This document shows positions 1 through 9,137 of a DNA stretch of 64,000 nucleotides, in pieces. Below the pieces are notes generated by a model that was given only the letters and a program-made list of their open reading frames with translations, was not told where the DNA came from and did not search any database. Source of the stretch: G958295935 sp965224235. GTDB lineage: Bacteria; Chloroflexota; Dehalococcoidia; Lucifugimonadales; Lucifugimonadaceae. Within the stretch, counting starts at the first letter, position 1. Every line of letters begins with the position of its first letter. The stretch lies in NCBI GenBank assembly GCA_965224235.1, contig CBDCYP010000002.1:2046001-2110000 (forward strand). The letters are read 5' to 3'. The translations under genes were made by a program, and so were the position numbers.

Positions 1-301
1 CACCTCGGCGCATACATCAAGGAGTCGCACCCGTCGGAGGTCGGTGTGCCCGAGGGCTCACGATTCATCGTCGGCAGCTACGCCTGCTCCAACGCCCGCG
101 CCTACGTCCACACCTTTACCCTCGCCGGTGGCGACGCCAGTCTTGCCGCATACCGGGGACACAACACCCGGGCCGCAACTGCTGCGCTTCATCGCGCTTG
201 CGGCAGCCGTGGTGCTAACAACCGGCCTGATTCTTCGCCGGCGTTTCCGGCCAACTACGCCGTGTCTATCACGACGACATTCTGCTGCACCTCGCCCGTG
301 A
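1..301 (+). CDS. C-terminal end of a putative LPXTG-type surface protein (5' end outside window)
   Basis: From about base 65 the second frame encodes a Pro/Thr-rich stalk, then LPHTG, a hydrophobic stretch of about 20 residues and an RRR cluster. This is the order of a sortase sorting signal, which in the family leads to covalent attachment to the cell envelope. Bases 1-65 look better as coding in the first frame (HLGAYIKESHPSEVGVPEG, with high GC3) than in the second, so there may be a one-base indel near base 70. The 3' end overlaps the convergent peptidase gene by 47 bases. No sortase gene is visible in this window. The sorting signal is seen directly; the frameshift and the anchoring are inferences. 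Confidence 0.5.
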   Translation, partial: TSAHTSRSRTRRRSVCPRAHDSSSAATPAPTPAPTSTPLPSPVATPVLPHTGDTTPGPQLLRFIALAAAVVLTTGLILRRRFRPTTPCLSRRHSAAPRP

Positions 302-1451
302 TCACCGGTCCGTCGTGTCCCATGAAGATGTCGATCTCGGATCTCACGCCAAATTCAGGCAGGTAGACCCCCGGCTCGATAGTCACACCTATTCCCTGGA
401 TTACTCTCCGCGTGTCCCTCGTCTCCCATCCGTCAAGGTTCACGCCGTTCGAGTGCACCTCGCGCCCCAGGCTGTGCCCGAGCCGGTGCACAAAGTAATC
501 GCCATACCCGGCGTCCGATATGACCCGCCGCGCCGCGTCGTCAATCTCCCACCCCTCAGGGTACCGGCCCTCAAGAACAGCCTCTTCGAGAATCCTGAAA
601 CCCGTATCCCGCGCTCTCGCGACGACGCTGAACACTTCTTGTTGAAGGGCGGTTGGCGGCCCGCCGATGTGCGCGGTCCACGTGATGTCGGCGTATATGG
701 AGTCTTCTTCATCGACTCTTGCCCAGAGGTCGATCAGTAGCCACCCCTTCCGTCGTATCACCGCCGAGCTTCCCGGCGCCGGTTCGTAATGAGGGTCCGA
801 CGAGTGCTCCTCGAACGCCACGACCGGGCCGTCGGCCGTTGTCAATCCCGCTCGGTCGTATCTACCCCGGATGAACTCGGCGACATCGTGCTCTGTGAGT
901 TTCCAGCGAACATTTTCGCCGATGAATTCAAACGCCTCGTTGACGATTCTGTGCAGGGAGTCGACCGCCGAAACGTGAGACGCGAGCTGCTTGTCCGACC
1001 ACCTTTCGGTTGCGTGTTGAATGATGTCTCCCGAAGAGACGACCTCCGGACCCAAACTGCGCACAAGTTCAATCGTGCCGGCATCGACCCTGCCGACGCG
1101 CGGCAACTCGTACATCGGGGAGTACTCCATGGCCACCGCGCCGCTGTCCGGCAGCGCCTCGCGCAATGCGGTAACCATCGAATCTCGATTTGAATACCTG
1201 CGTATGCGCGGCGAATTCGGAGGGAATCTACCTGCGTCGACCTCGTGAGAGATGACCACAGGATTGCCTTCGCCCGGTATGTACAGCCAAACAGGGCGGG
1301 TCAGATTGTCGACGTGTGTACCGAGCGCTGCCAGGAACACAGGGTTGGTGTAGCGGTAGTCTCGGGTTAGCCAGCCGCGTAGTCCTGCCGCACGGATGAA
1401 CTCCTGCGCCGATTCAATCGTCTTACTCATGGGTCGCGGCGCTAACTTCAT
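255..1451 (-). CDS. M24-family metallopeptidase (Xaa-Pro aminopeptidase/prolidase-like)
   Basis: This is a probable cytoplasmic dinuclear-metal peptidase that removes N-terminal residues next to proline or splits Xaa-Pro dipeptides. An N-terminal creatinase-like domain (about residues 15-150) precedes the pita-bread catalytic domain. All five expected metal ligands can be placed: D241, D255, H326 in HRLGHSLG, E359 in IEPGVY and E372 in RSEID. The D241-D255 spacing is about three residues longer than usual. The length of 398 is normal for the family. Start choice is uncertain: Met8 would also fit and neither start has a good Shine-Dalgarno. The gene lies 31 bases beyond the dehydrogenase gene on the same strand. 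Substrate specificity cannot be read from the sequence, and several M24B members are not aminopeptidases. Confidence 0.85.
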   Translation of the reverse strand: MKLAPRPMSKTIESAQEFIRAAGLRGWLTRDYRYTNPVFLAALGTHVDNLTRPVWLYIPGEGNPVVISHEVDAGRFPPNSPRIRRYSNRDSMVTALREALPDSGAVAMEYSPMYELPRVGRVDAGTIELVRSLGPEVVSSGDIIQHATERWSDKQLASHVSAVDSLHRIVNEAFEFIGENVRWKLTEHDVAEFIRGRYDRAGLTTADGPVVAFEEHSSDPHYEPAPGSSAVIRRKGWLLIDLWARVDEEDSIYADITWTAHIGGPPTALQQEVFSVVARARDTGFRILEEAVLEGRYPEGWEIDDAARRVISDAGYGDYFVHRLGHSLGREVHSNGVNLDGWETRDTRRVIQGIGVTIEPGVYLPEFGVRSEIDIFMGHDGPVITGEVQQNVVVIDTA

Positions 1452-1482
1452 CGGCGGCGGCTAGCTCCGGAGTGCCTCAATT

Positions 1483-2481
1483 TCAGGCTGTGGCTTTTCT
1501 GAGATTCTTGCGAACTTCTGGGTTGACCACACGGCGAGGCCAATGGCCCTTGAGAATCAGAGCCGCCTCACCGGACGCCGCGATCCCGGACCACTGCCCT
1601 GACACGGTGGATTCGCCGCCCGCGTGAGGCGAGGCGATGAAGTTGTCCATCTTGAGAAGGGGGTGGTCGGGGTCGCACGGCTCAGTCTCGAATACGTCGA
1701 GCCCTGCCTTGGCGATCTCCCCATTTTTGAGCGCCGCTACCAAAGCAGCCTCGTCCACCGTGCCGCCCCGGCAGCAGCTAACGAACATGGCGCTTGACTT
1801 CATCGCAGCGAATTCTGCTTCACCGATCATGTGGTAGGTCTGCGTGTTCAGAGGCACCTGCAACGAAACGTAGTCGGAAATCGACAGCATGTCGTGCAGA
1901 TCGTTGAATCGTTCGACCCCGTACTCCCGGAACGGCCAGTCCTCAGCGAGGGCGTCGTATGCGAGGACCCGCAGCCCGAACGGCTGCAACCTTTTCGCGA
2001 GCGATCTGCCTATGGCCCCGAGGCCGATCAGGCCGGCCACCTCTCCGTCAAGCGGCCCGACAGGCCTGCCGCCCGGCCGGTCCCAAACACCTGAGCGCAT
2101 GGCCCGGTCGTACTGCGCAAGATTGCGGTTCAGGGCCAGAATCATCGCCGCCGCATGATTGGCGACTTCCCAGTTGCAGATGTACGCGGCATTGGTCACG
2201 ATAATCCCGGCGTCGGTGGCGGCGTTTATGTCCACCTTGTCGAAGCCGTGGCCAAAGATGCAGATGCCCCGCGTCTTCTCCATCGCTCCGATCAACTCGG
2301 CGTCGAGACTGAAACCTGTCATGACCACATCGGCATCGCGGAGCGCTTCGATCGCCTCGCCGCGGCTTTCGATTCTCACGTCGTCGATCTCAACGTCGAT
2401 GTCCCGAAAAGCCGACCTCTCAAGCCGGTAAGGGAATATCTGTGTCTTCTCCGAAAGCAGTACTAGTCGTTGTCTGGTCAA
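1483..2481 (-). CDS. D-isomer-specific 2-hydroxyacid dehydrogenase family protein
   Basis: This is an NAD(P)-dependent oxidoreductase of the phosphoglycerate dehydrogenase/CtBP type, interconverting a 2-keto acid and a D-2-hydroxy acid. The Rossmann motif is G153-L-G155-A-I-G158. The catalytic triad is present as R238 (CCRGGTVDE), the Glu of VFETEP near 265-267, and H286 (SPHAGG). The start is TTG at 2481, chosen because AAGGAG sits eight bases upstream; there is no better ATG. At 332 residues it has only the catalytic core and no ACT domain, so it is unlikely to be the serine-pathway SerA. It probably forms a unit with the downstream peptidase and the upstream 465-residue protein. The substrate is unknown. 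Confidence 0.87.
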   Translation of the reverse strand: MTRQRLVLLSEKTQIFPYRLERSAFRDIDVEIDDVRIESRGEAIEALRDADVVMTGFSLDAELIGAMEKTRGICIFGHGFDKVDINAATDAGIIVTNAAYICNWEVANHAAAMILALNRNLAQYDRAMRSGVWDRPGGRPVGPLDGEVAGLIGLGAIGRSLAKRLQPFGLRVLAYDALAEDWPFREYGVERFNDLHDMLSISDYVSLQVPLNTQTYHMIGEAEFAAMKSSAMFVSCCRGGTVDEAALVAALKNGEIAKAGLDVFETEPCDPDHPLLKMDNFIASPHAGGESTVSGQWSGIAASGEAALILKGHWPRRVVNPEVRKNLRKATA

Positions 2482-2598
2482 ATTGTGTGTCTCCTTGAGA
2501 CTTCATGCATGGCTTACGCCTTGAATTCGTCGGGCCGTGAAACCTGAATCTTGCCGCCGAAGCTTCGGGACAGGCCCCGGGTAAGACCGGCTCCGAGC

Positions 2599-3996
2599 CT
2601 ATTCCCCCAAGCTATGCCGCCTGATGACATTCCAGTAGTTGGGTGAAAGGCTGTTGTACACAAAATAACAGTACCGCGTCGCCCCCTGGGTTCGCATCTC
2701 CTGCAACAGGCGGTCCAATTCGGAAGGCGTCAACCAGTTTGAGCCAAAGTGTTCCAGACCTACGTACGGAACGAACCGGTCCACTGTCTCGGCCGCAGCC
2801 ATCATTTTGCGCGTCTGATCCCTGACCGACGTCGTAAACCACTCGTTGGTGGCCTCAGACTCGTACGCGGAGACCGGGTAGTCGGGAGGCAGCGGGTAGT
2901 CGAACGCGCAACTAAACCACTCGGAAGCGAGGTCCTCTTCGAGGCCGGGATTCCACTCGCAGAGCGTTGCCACCCAGTTCGCGATGGTTCCCCGGAACCC
3001 GGCCACCCCTGCGGACCACCAATACTGTTTGGGCATCTGAAAGTCGGTGTATGCCTGCTTACGAACCAGGTTGTGACCTGTCAGCGTGGTGGAGAACGGC
3101 AGCCGGGATGAGTTGCCGACCGAAATATCCGGTAGATGTTCCTTGATGCCACGGAATGAAGACGACACGCTCCATTCGACGGCGGCCTGCTTGAACTTGT
3201 ACCAGTCCGAAAATTCCGGATGCGACGACCACCAGTCGTGGCTCACCAGCGCGCCCTGCGAGTCCTTTGAGAATCTTCGGGCTGTGTCGGGGTCTAACGA
3301 CCGCAGGAAGTCCTGGAATCGATCTCTTCCATCCAGGATTCGTTGCATCGGGATGCCGAGAGAGGATGCGAAATCACGGTTTGCAGGTGTGTCGATCAAC
3401 TCGAACCAAAGGTCGTCCCGGTGGCCGGGCTTTATCTCCCACTTGAAGTCGGGTCCGTCCAGCAAAACGCCCGTGATTTCCGGAAAATTGGCGACCGCGT
3501 CCCTCACCCGGGCGACAGTCATTGCCGGACCGTCGGTATCTGTAACACTGGGGGTACGAAGTTCTGGATTGAGCCTGCCGGCGCCAAAACTGCCGAGCAA
3601 AAAGTACGCCTTGTCGTCCATCGCGTAGATAGTGAAGCCCTTCGACTTTCCGATACGAAGGGCGTCCCGCAGACGTTCAGATTCGCCTCGCATATAAGAC
3701 GGCATGCCTGGAGGGAGCCACGACAGACCTTCGTAGAACTCCGGATTTGGGCTAAACGCGGCCGTGGGCACGCGCTCGACCGGGGCGCCTCCCACCGCGG
3801 CGAGACCGCGGGGGTGCGTGTCCTCCACCTGCGGGTACCTGTTGCCGCCCTCCTGCCTGTCGTCGAGTAGACATATCCATTGCAAGGCGACTTCGGTAAT
3901 TCCTGCGTCTGCCAGTTCGTCCCAAAACGATTCCTCATAGAGAATCGAATTGGGAGGTCGAATGAGCATCATCGGCTTGAGTGGCGCGTAGGCCAT
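2599..3996 (-). CDS. Uncharacterised protein, possible glycoside-hydrolase-like TIM barrel
   Basis: The product is a 465-residue soluble protein without a signal peptide. The start was set at 3996 (MAYAPLKP) because AAGGAG lies eight bases upstream; the longer open frame reads through a dispersed repeat and is not coding. The sequence is rich in Trp, Tyr and acidic residues, with blocks such as GVLLDGPDFKWE, VSHDWWSSHPEF and YVGLEHFGSNWLTP. These look like strand ends of a (beta/alpha)8 barrel with acidic active-site residues, as in glycoside-hydrolase-like proteins. I cannot assign a family. Co-orientation with the 2-hydroxyacid dehydrogenase and M24 peptidase suggests a catabolic unit, but that is inference. 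Confidence 0.65.
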   Translation of the reverse strand: MAYAPLKPMMLIRPPNSILYEESFWDELADAGITEVALQWICLLDDRQEGGNRYPQVEDTHPRGLAAVGGAPVERVPTAAFSPNPEFYEGLSWLPPGMPSYMRGESERLRDALRIGKSKGFTIYAMDDKAYFLLGSFGAGRLNPELRTPSVTDTDGPAMTVARVRDAVANFPEITGVLLDGPDFKWEIKPGHRDDLWFELIDTPANRDFASSLGIPMQRILDGRDRFQDFLRSLDPDTARRFSKDSQGALVSHDWWSSHPEFSDWYKFKQAAVEWSVSSSFRGIKEHLPDISVGNSSRLPFSTTLTGHNLVRKQAYTDFQMPKQYWWSAGVAGFRGTIANWVATLCEWNPGLEEDLASEWFSCAFDYPLPPDYPVSAYESEATNEWFTTSVRDQTRKMMAAAETVDRFVPYVGLEHFGSNWLTPSELDRLLQEMRTQGATRYCYFVYNSLSPNYWNVIRRHSLGE

Positions 3997-4052
3997 TTGT
4001 GGACTCCTTGGAGGTTGTGAATCTATCCAGGATTGAGTGCGAACCCACCGCC

Positions 4053-4074
4053 GTAGCGACGGGTTTGAAACCCG
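4053..4074. repeat. Short palindromic repeat with CGGGTTTGAAACCCG core
   Basis: GTAGCGACGGGTTTGAAACCCG is a partial copy of a dispersed repeat seen in fuller form at 4295-4342, 11073-11117 and 37841-38032. It lies just upstream of the 465-residue protein gene. Confidence 0.6.
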
Positions 4075-4294
4075 TTCTCCCGGGCTGCGAGACGGCGCGG
4101 CGTCCCTGAAATCGTACGCGCATCCAAGTCCTTCGCAGCACGCAAAATCAATGAAATGCACTCACCGCTCAGCGTGCCTGAATGCCAACGCGGATTCCAT
4201 GAACTCGTGAAACGGGGCGAGGGTGAATTGGAAAGGGTACGCGCATGTGTCCTCTACGAACCCCCGGCAAATGGTCTGACGATAGTGACAACCT

Positions 4295-4342
4295 TGCCAA
4301 TTGGTAAGGCCGGATGCGGGTTTCAAACCCGCCGCTACGATA
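4295..4342 (-). repeat. Dispersed palindromic repeat, full-length copy
   Basis: Read on the minus strand this runs from TATCGTAGCGGCGGG through a near-perfect GGCGGGTTT/AAACCCGC palindrome to CCAATTGGCA. The same order of blocks, including the closing CCGATTGGC, occurs at 11073-11117 and, split by a MITE, at 37841-38032. The gap 3997-4419 otherwise shows no gene. Confidence 0.7.
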
Positions 4343-4419
4343 CGACACTGCGGCATTTCTATTTTAATAGCGAGGCCAGCCAAAGGGCGGGAATGCGAAC
4401 ATTCCGATGTGAACAGGGA

Positions 4420-6360
4420 CTATCCCTGTACCGCAGGCCCCTGCTCAGGATGTGCCAGCGCTGCGAACTGCTCACGGTTGAGTCGCCGGTAAAGATCCGA
4501 ACGGCCGATCAACTCTTCGTGACGCCCCCGATCGACCACCTTCCCGCGGTCGATGACCAAAATTTGGTCTGCGGCCATCACAGTCGACAGCCGGTGGGCG
4601 ATAGCGATGGTCGTGCGGCCGTGCATCAACCGGGACAAAGCTTGCTGGATTAACCTTTCCGACAGACTGTCAAGGGAACTCGTCGCCTCATCAAGCAGCA
4701 GTACCCGAGGATCGGCGAGAATCACTCGAGCAATAGCGATACGTTGTCTCTCCCCCCCGGACATGCGGTACCCGCGTTCGCCTACGACCGTTTCATACCG
4801 TTCTGGCAGGCTGTCGATCAGTTCGTGAATCTGGGCCGCGCGGGCTGCCTCCTCCACCTCATCCTGTGAGGCCGACGGATTCCCGTATAAGAGGTTTTCC
4901 CGAATAGAAGCGTGGAACAAGAAGGTATCCTGCGTAACCACCCCGATAATCCTGTTCAGGTCGCGCTGAGTGACGTCGCGCACGTCCACGCCGTCGATCT
5001 TTACCGAGCCGCATTGAACGTCATACAGGCGGGATACGAGGTATCCAATCGTCGTCTTGCCGGCGCCGCTTGGCCCGACCAGCGCAGTCAGACCGCTTGC
5101 CGGGGCCGTGAACGAGACGCCGTTCAGCGCAAACTCTTCGAACTTGCCATCGGACATGTCATCTCGCGCTGACGGGTACGCGAACCGGGCAGACCGGAAC
5201 TCGATTTCACCCCTGATTCGCGCAGGGTGCATCCGGACCGGATCAGGTGGGTCCTGAATCTCGGGCTGCAGATCCATGTACTCGAAAATCCGGTCGAACA
5301 ACGCCAGGGAGCTCGTCACGTCGACTCCCCGGTTCAACAGGCCTGCCAACGGGAACAGGAGCCTGACCTGTATCGTTGTAAACGCCACGATGTCCCCGAT
5401 GGTCACGGTTTCCGACCCGCCGGAAATCAAAAACCCCCCAAGCCACCACACGATCGCCGGCGCCATGCCGAAAAAGGTTTGAACGGTGACGAAAAAGCCC
5501 CTGCCGGCCATCTGTTGGCGAATCGAAAGTTCCGTCAGTTTCGAGTTGTCCTGATCGAATCGCCTGACCTGCTCCTGTTCGCGTCCGAAGGTCTTGGCCA
5601 GCAACACTCCGGACACGGACAGCGTTTCTCCGGTTCTGGCGGTCAACTCGCCCAGAGCCCGTTGCGTCTCCCCGGTCAACTTCCTGCGGCGTCGGCCAAC
5701 CCGCACGGTGAATACCCCGAAGATCGGCACGATGCACAGGGCGACCAGTGATAGTTGCCAGGAGATGAGGATCATTGCGGCAATCGACGAAATGACTACC
5801 GCTAGGTTTGAGACGACCGTGCCGAGTGTGTCGGTAAGGACCAGTTGAGTGTTCGAAACATCGTTGGAAAGGCGCGACTGAATTTCGCCTGTGCGGGTCG
5901 ACGTGAAGAACGACAGCGGCAGTTTTTGAAGGTGGGCATAAACGCGTGCGCGTAAAGCCCTCATGACACCGAATCCGACGTGGGTGTTCAGATACGCCTG
6001 GCCGAGGTTCAGAATGCCTGCCAGGGCTGTGATGCCGAGCATCGTACCGGCGAGCAGAGCGATCAGGCCCCGGTCCCCGGCCGGAAGGGCATCGTCGATC
6101 AACCGGGCCACTAGCAATGCCGGAATAACGCTCATTCCGGCTGCGGCCAGCAACATCACCACGACGAGGCCGAGTTGGAAGCGGTACGGGCGATACAGGT
6201 TTACGACGCGCCGTAACGTCCCCGGCATGATTGGCCGACGCGGCGCGTCGTCGAACTGGCTGGAAATTCCGCCGAGCCATCCTCCCCGGCCAACGCCCCT
6301 CATGTTCCGGAACCGCCCCCCGGTTTTCCTGGCTCGCTGAAACAAATCGGCCAGCCTCAA
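4420..6360 (-). CDS. ABC exporter, fused membrane and ATPase domains (MsbA/LmrA type)
   Basis: This is a half-transporter expected to work as a homodimer or heterodimer exporting a lipid, peptide or drug. Residues 55-345 form the six-helix exporter domain. The nucleotide-binding domain follows, with Walker A GPSGAGKTT at 429-437, the Q-loop near Q477, signature MSGGERQR at 533-540, Walker B VLLLDE ending at E558, and an H-loop in IAHRLSTV. All ATPase motifs are intact. The open frame starts at TTG 6360, 23 bases from the encoded CCA end of tRNA-Glu; ATG at 6303 is an alternative that removes 19 basic residues. Substrate cannot be inferred. It may be read from the tRNA promoter. Confidence 0.9.
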   Translation of the reverse strand: MRLADLFQRARKTGGRFRNMRGVGRGGWLGGISSQFDDAPRRPIMPGTLRRVVNLYRPYRFQLGLVVVMLLAAAGMSVIPALLVARLIDDALPAGDRGLIALLAGTMLGITALAGILNLGQAYLNTHVGFGVMRALRARVYAHLQKLPLSFFTSTRTGEIQSRLSNDVSNTQLVLTDTLGTVVSNLAVVISSIAAMILISWQLSLVALCIVPIFGVFTVRVGRRRRKLTGETQRALGELTARTGETLSVSGVLLAKTFGREQEQVRRFDQDNSKLTELSIRQQMAGRGFFVTVQTFFGMAPAIVWWLGGFLISGGSETVTIGDIVAFTTIQVRLLFPLAGLLNRGVDVTSSLALFDRIFEYMDLQPEIQDPPDPVRMHPARIRGEIEFRSARFAYPSARDDMSDGKFEEFALNGVSFTAPASGLTALVGPSGAGKTTIGYLVSRLYDVQCGSVKIDGVDVRDVTQRDLNRIIGVVTQDTFLFHASIRENLLYGNPSASQDEVEEAARAAQIHELIDSLPERYETVVGERGYRMSGGERQRIAIARVILADPRVLLLDEATSSLDSLSERLIQQALSRLMHGRTTIAIAHRLSTVMAADQILVIDRGKVVDRGRHEELIGRSDLYRRLNREQFAALAHPEQGPAVQG

Positions 6361-6382
6361 GGCTGGCCGACTCCAGGTATAT

Positions 6383-6459
6383 TGGTAGCCCCTGCGGGAT
6401 TCGAACCCGCGATCTCCGCCTTGAGAGGGCGGTGTCCTGGGCCGCTAGACGAAGGGGCC
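6383..6459 (-). tRNA. tRNA-Glu (CTC)
   Basis: On the minus strand the sequence begins GGCCCCTTCGTCTAGCGG and folds into a full cloverleaf. The anticodon stem CCGCC/GGCGG carries the loop CTCTCAA, giving anticodon CUC. The T-arm has GTTCGAATC, and the 3' CCA is encoded at 6383-6385. The first acceptor pair is G-U. Confidence 0.97.
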
Positions 6460-6492
6460 ACTTGTTTTCCGGTTAACCGCCGGATCGCTGAT

Positions 6493-6566
6493 TGGCTGGC
6501 GATCCAGGATTCGAACCTGGGTTCCCAGATCCAGAGTCTGGTGTCCTACCGCTGGACGAATCGCCA
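6493..6566 (-). tRNA. tRNA-Gln (CTG)
   Basis: On the minus strand the acceptor TGGCGAT pairs with ATCGCCA, the anticodon stem CCAGA/TCTGG holds the loop CTCTGGA (anticodon CUG), and CCA is encoded at 6493-6495. It lies 33 bases upstream of tRNA-Glu on the same strand, so the two are probably co-transcribed. Confidence 0.97.
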
Positions 6567-6819
6567 GTGCCGGATTGACCTAGTTTAACAGCGTAAGTAG
6601 GGCGGCTCAATTCACACGTTGCGCTACGCGGTCCCGCGAGGTAGATCGGCGGGTCACATGGCTGTCCTTAACCGGCTCATGGGCTTAGTGTCTTTCGAAC
6701 TGACTTTAACCCGGCGTTAAGTTCGTTCGGCGGGAAATTGGCATACTTGACGGGTACCAATCCATGGTCCGTAACTCCCAATCCCGTCCCTGGAGCGGGA
6801 CCTCTATTTATGTATCCGT

Positions 6820-7584
6820 ATGAATGAATTCAAAAACATCGCCACCTGGCAAGCTGCGTTCGCTGAATTCCTTGCAGTGTTCATCCTAGTGTTCGTTGCC
6901 GTAGGGGCCACGGGAATTGCGACCGCGTTCGGCGAAAAATCCGCTCCGGCAAGCGTATTGCTGATGGGTTTGGCCAACGGAGCGGCCATCATCGTTGGAA
7001 TCGCCGCGTTCTTCAGAATATCCGGCGCCCACATCAACCCCGCCGTCACGATCGCTGCCGTCGTTACAGGAAACTCGTGCGCGGCGCGTGCCGCCATCTA
7101 CATCGTATTTCAATTGACCGGCGCGGTCGCCGCCTCGGCGTTTATGCGCATTGTGCGTGACATTCCCGATCTCGGCGTTCACCAGGTCAATCCGGCGCAT
7201 TTGAGTACAGCGGCCGGGCTCGGAGTAGAAGTTGTCATGACGTTCATACTGGTTTTGGTCGTATTCGCGACAGCTGTCGATTCACGAGCCAGTCCTTCGC
7301 TCGCGCCGTTCGCAATAGGCGCAGTCGTTGCGATTAACAGTTTCGTGGCCCTTCCGCTGACCGGCGCGTCGATGAACCCAGCCAGGAGTTTTGGACCGGC
7401 GTTCGTCCACTTTTCGTGGGCCGCGCACTGGATTTATTGGGCAGGGCCTATCATCGGAGCGGTTGCCGCCGGGGTCCTGTACACGGTGTTCTTCGGCAAT
7501 GATCAAATGAAGCGCAGGATGAAGCCATCGTCGCTGTGGACCACCAGAAGCCCAATCCCTGACAGCGCCCGTGACACGGGGTGA
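6820..7584 (+). CDS. MIP-family channel (aquaporin/aquaglyceroporin)
   Basis: This inner-membrane channel passes water or small uncharged solutes. Six hydrophobic helices and both half-helix motifs are visible: SGAHINPAVT in the first half and GASMNPARSFGPA in the second. Aligned back from the second NPA, the helix-5 filter position that is His in AqpZ and human AQP1 is Ser here (INSFVALPLTG), and the motif resembles plant TIP sequences. This suggests a wider or less water-selective pore, which is inference. The basic C-terminal tail of about 30 residues is longer than usual. The ATG at 6820 has no strong ribosome site; GGAG lies about 25 bases upstream. No glycerol kinase gene is nearby. Confidence 0.9.
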   Translation: MNEFKNIATWQAAFAEFLAVFILVFVAVGATGIATAFGEKSAPASVLLMGLANGAAIIVGIAAFFRISGAHINPAVTIAAVVTGNSCAARAAIYIVFQLTGAVAASAFMRIVRDIPDLGVHQVNPAHLSTAAGLGVEVVMTFILVLVVFATAVDSRASPSLAPFAIGAVVAINSFVALPLTGASMNPARSFGPAFVHFSWAAHWIYWAGPIIGAVAAGVLYTVFFGNDQMKRRMKPSSLWTTRSPIPDSARDTG

Positions 7585-7622
7585 TTCAGCCGCGGTCACC
7601 GTTGTTTTGGCTATCCCCGCCG

Positions 7623-9044
7623 TCAGGATACGGCCGGCCGGATATGGTCCCACGGTTGGGCCGACTCGAACGCCGCCGAAGCGGCCAACACTGTGACCTC
7701 TTCGAGTTCTTTGCCGACGACGTGCAGCCCGACGGGCAGGCCCTTGGACGTAAACCCAGCCGGTACAGATGCCGCGGGATGACCTATGACGTTTATCGGC
7801 AAGGTGAAGGCGCCGTTCCAGTACTGATCGGGGTACTCGGAAATGCCCGAAACCTCACCTGGAAATGTTCCGTACTTGAACGGCGGGAAGCAGGCCGTGG
7901 GTGTAAGCAGAAGGTCGAAGCGTTCAAACAGTTCTGTCATGCGGGCTTTGAGCTGGTCCATTTCACCGAGAGCGCGGGCGTAGTCGGCCACTGTCACCCG
8001 ACTGCCCCGGTCAAGGAGAAACTTCGCGTACTCCGTCATTTGATCATCACCGTTATTTTTGTAGCGACCGAAATTGGTGTGAAAATCCCCGGCGATGATG
8101 GGTCCGAAAACGTCGTAGGGCGGATCGAGCGCAATATCCGACCCTTCCACATCGCATCCAAGGTCCTCAAATACTCGCGCCGCCCGCGAAGTGATATCCA
8201 GCACTTCCGGATCAACCTTGGCGAAACCTAAATCGGGGCTCCACGCGACGCGCAGCCCTTCGACGGTCTTGCCAACAGCTTGCATGAAGTCCGGAGGGGA
8301 TTCCCGCAACGACGTAGGGTCTCGCGGATCGTGTCCGGCGATAACCTGGAGCAACAACGCCGCATCCCGAACTGTACGGGTCAGCGGCCCGTTCTGCGAC
8401 AACATGTAGGGCATGGGAGGACCACTTTGGCCTGTGTATCCCGAAACACGGCCCTTGCCCGGCTTTATTCCGTAAATCCCGCAGAAGTTCGCGGGAATGC
8501 GTATCGACCCGCCACCGTCGCTGCCCAAGGCCGCTGGACACAGACGCGCGGCGACGGCCGCCGCCGCGCCTCCGCTCGACCCGCCCGGCGTCCGTTCCGT
8601 GTCCCACGGGTTGCGTCCGTACTCACCCAGCCGGTTTTCGCAAGTCCCAACCAGCCCGAATTCCGGGACGTTGGTCTTGCCTAGCGCAATCGCCCCATCC
8701 GCCTTGACCCGCTCGACGACTGCGGCGTCCCTGTCCGGCACTCGGTCCTTGAATAACAAGGAACCCTGAGTGGTCCGGACTCCGCAGGTCATCTGAGTGT
8801 CCTTGATTGCGATGGGCAGACCGTGCAGCGGCCCCACTGGATCTCCTCGCATGATGACTGCCTCCGCCTCCGCGGCGCCCTTCATCGCCTCTTCAGGTGT
8901 CACCAAAAGGAACGAATGGAGTTGGGGATCCAGACGGTCGATTCTTCCCAGATACGCCTCAACGAGTTCAACGGGTGAAACCTGTTTCGATGAAATAAGG
9001 TTTACGAGCTCAATCGCCGTCGCGGATGCGAATTCATCACTCAT
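7623..9044 (-). CDS. Amidase-signature-family amidohydrolase
   Basis: The enzyme hydrolyses an amide bond with a Ser-cisSer-Lys triad. All three residues are present at the right spacing: K81 in PIAIKDT, S156 in GGSSGG and nucleophile S180 in GSDGGGSIR; the 24-residue gap between the serines equals that of FAAH. The length of 473 matches the family. AGGAG is nine bases before the ATG at 9044. There is no adjacent gatB or gatC and the last third diverges from GatA, so it is probably a catabolic amidase and not part of the Glu-tRNA amidotransferase, although GatA cannot be excluded from one gene alone. Confidence 0.9.
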   Translation of the reverse strand: MSDEFASATAIELVNLISSKQVSPVELVEAYLGRIDRLDPQLHSFLLVTPEEAMKGAAEAEAVIMRGDPVGPLHGLPIAIKDTQMTCGVRTTQGSLLFKDRVPDRDAAVVERVKADGAIALGKTNVPEFGLVGTCENRLGEYGRNPWDTERTPGGSSGGAAAAVAARLCPAALGSDGGGSIRIPANFCGIYGIKPGKGRVSGYTGQSGPPMPYMLSQNGPLTRTVRDAALLLQVIAGHDPRDPTSLRESPPDFMQAVGKTVEGLRVAWSPDLGFAKVDPEVLDITSRAARVFEDLGCDVEGSDIALDPPYDVFGPIIAGDFHTNFGRYKNNGDDQMTEYAKFLLDRGSRVTVADYARALGEMDQLKARMTELFERFDLLLTPTACFPPFKYGTFPGEVSGISEYPDQYWNGAFTLPINVIGHPAASVPAGFTSKGLPVGLHVVGKELEEVTVLAASAAFESAQPWDHIRPAVS

Positions 9045-9137
9045 TGCGAATTCTCCTGAACTGGACGTCCAACCGGCACGCCGTCGAGTCTGTTGGTGCG
9101 AATGAACATCGGCCGGGGCGCTTCAGCCGGTCGTCGG

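Noticed and set aside
2599..4161. Longer start for the 465-residue protein at 4161
   Set aside because: The added 55 residues read through a dispersed repeat, and the internal ATG at 3996 has a perfect AAGGAG.
5243..6280. 345-codon open frame inside the ABC exporter gene
   Set aside because: It shows no motif and lies entirely within the transporter's conserved membrane domain.
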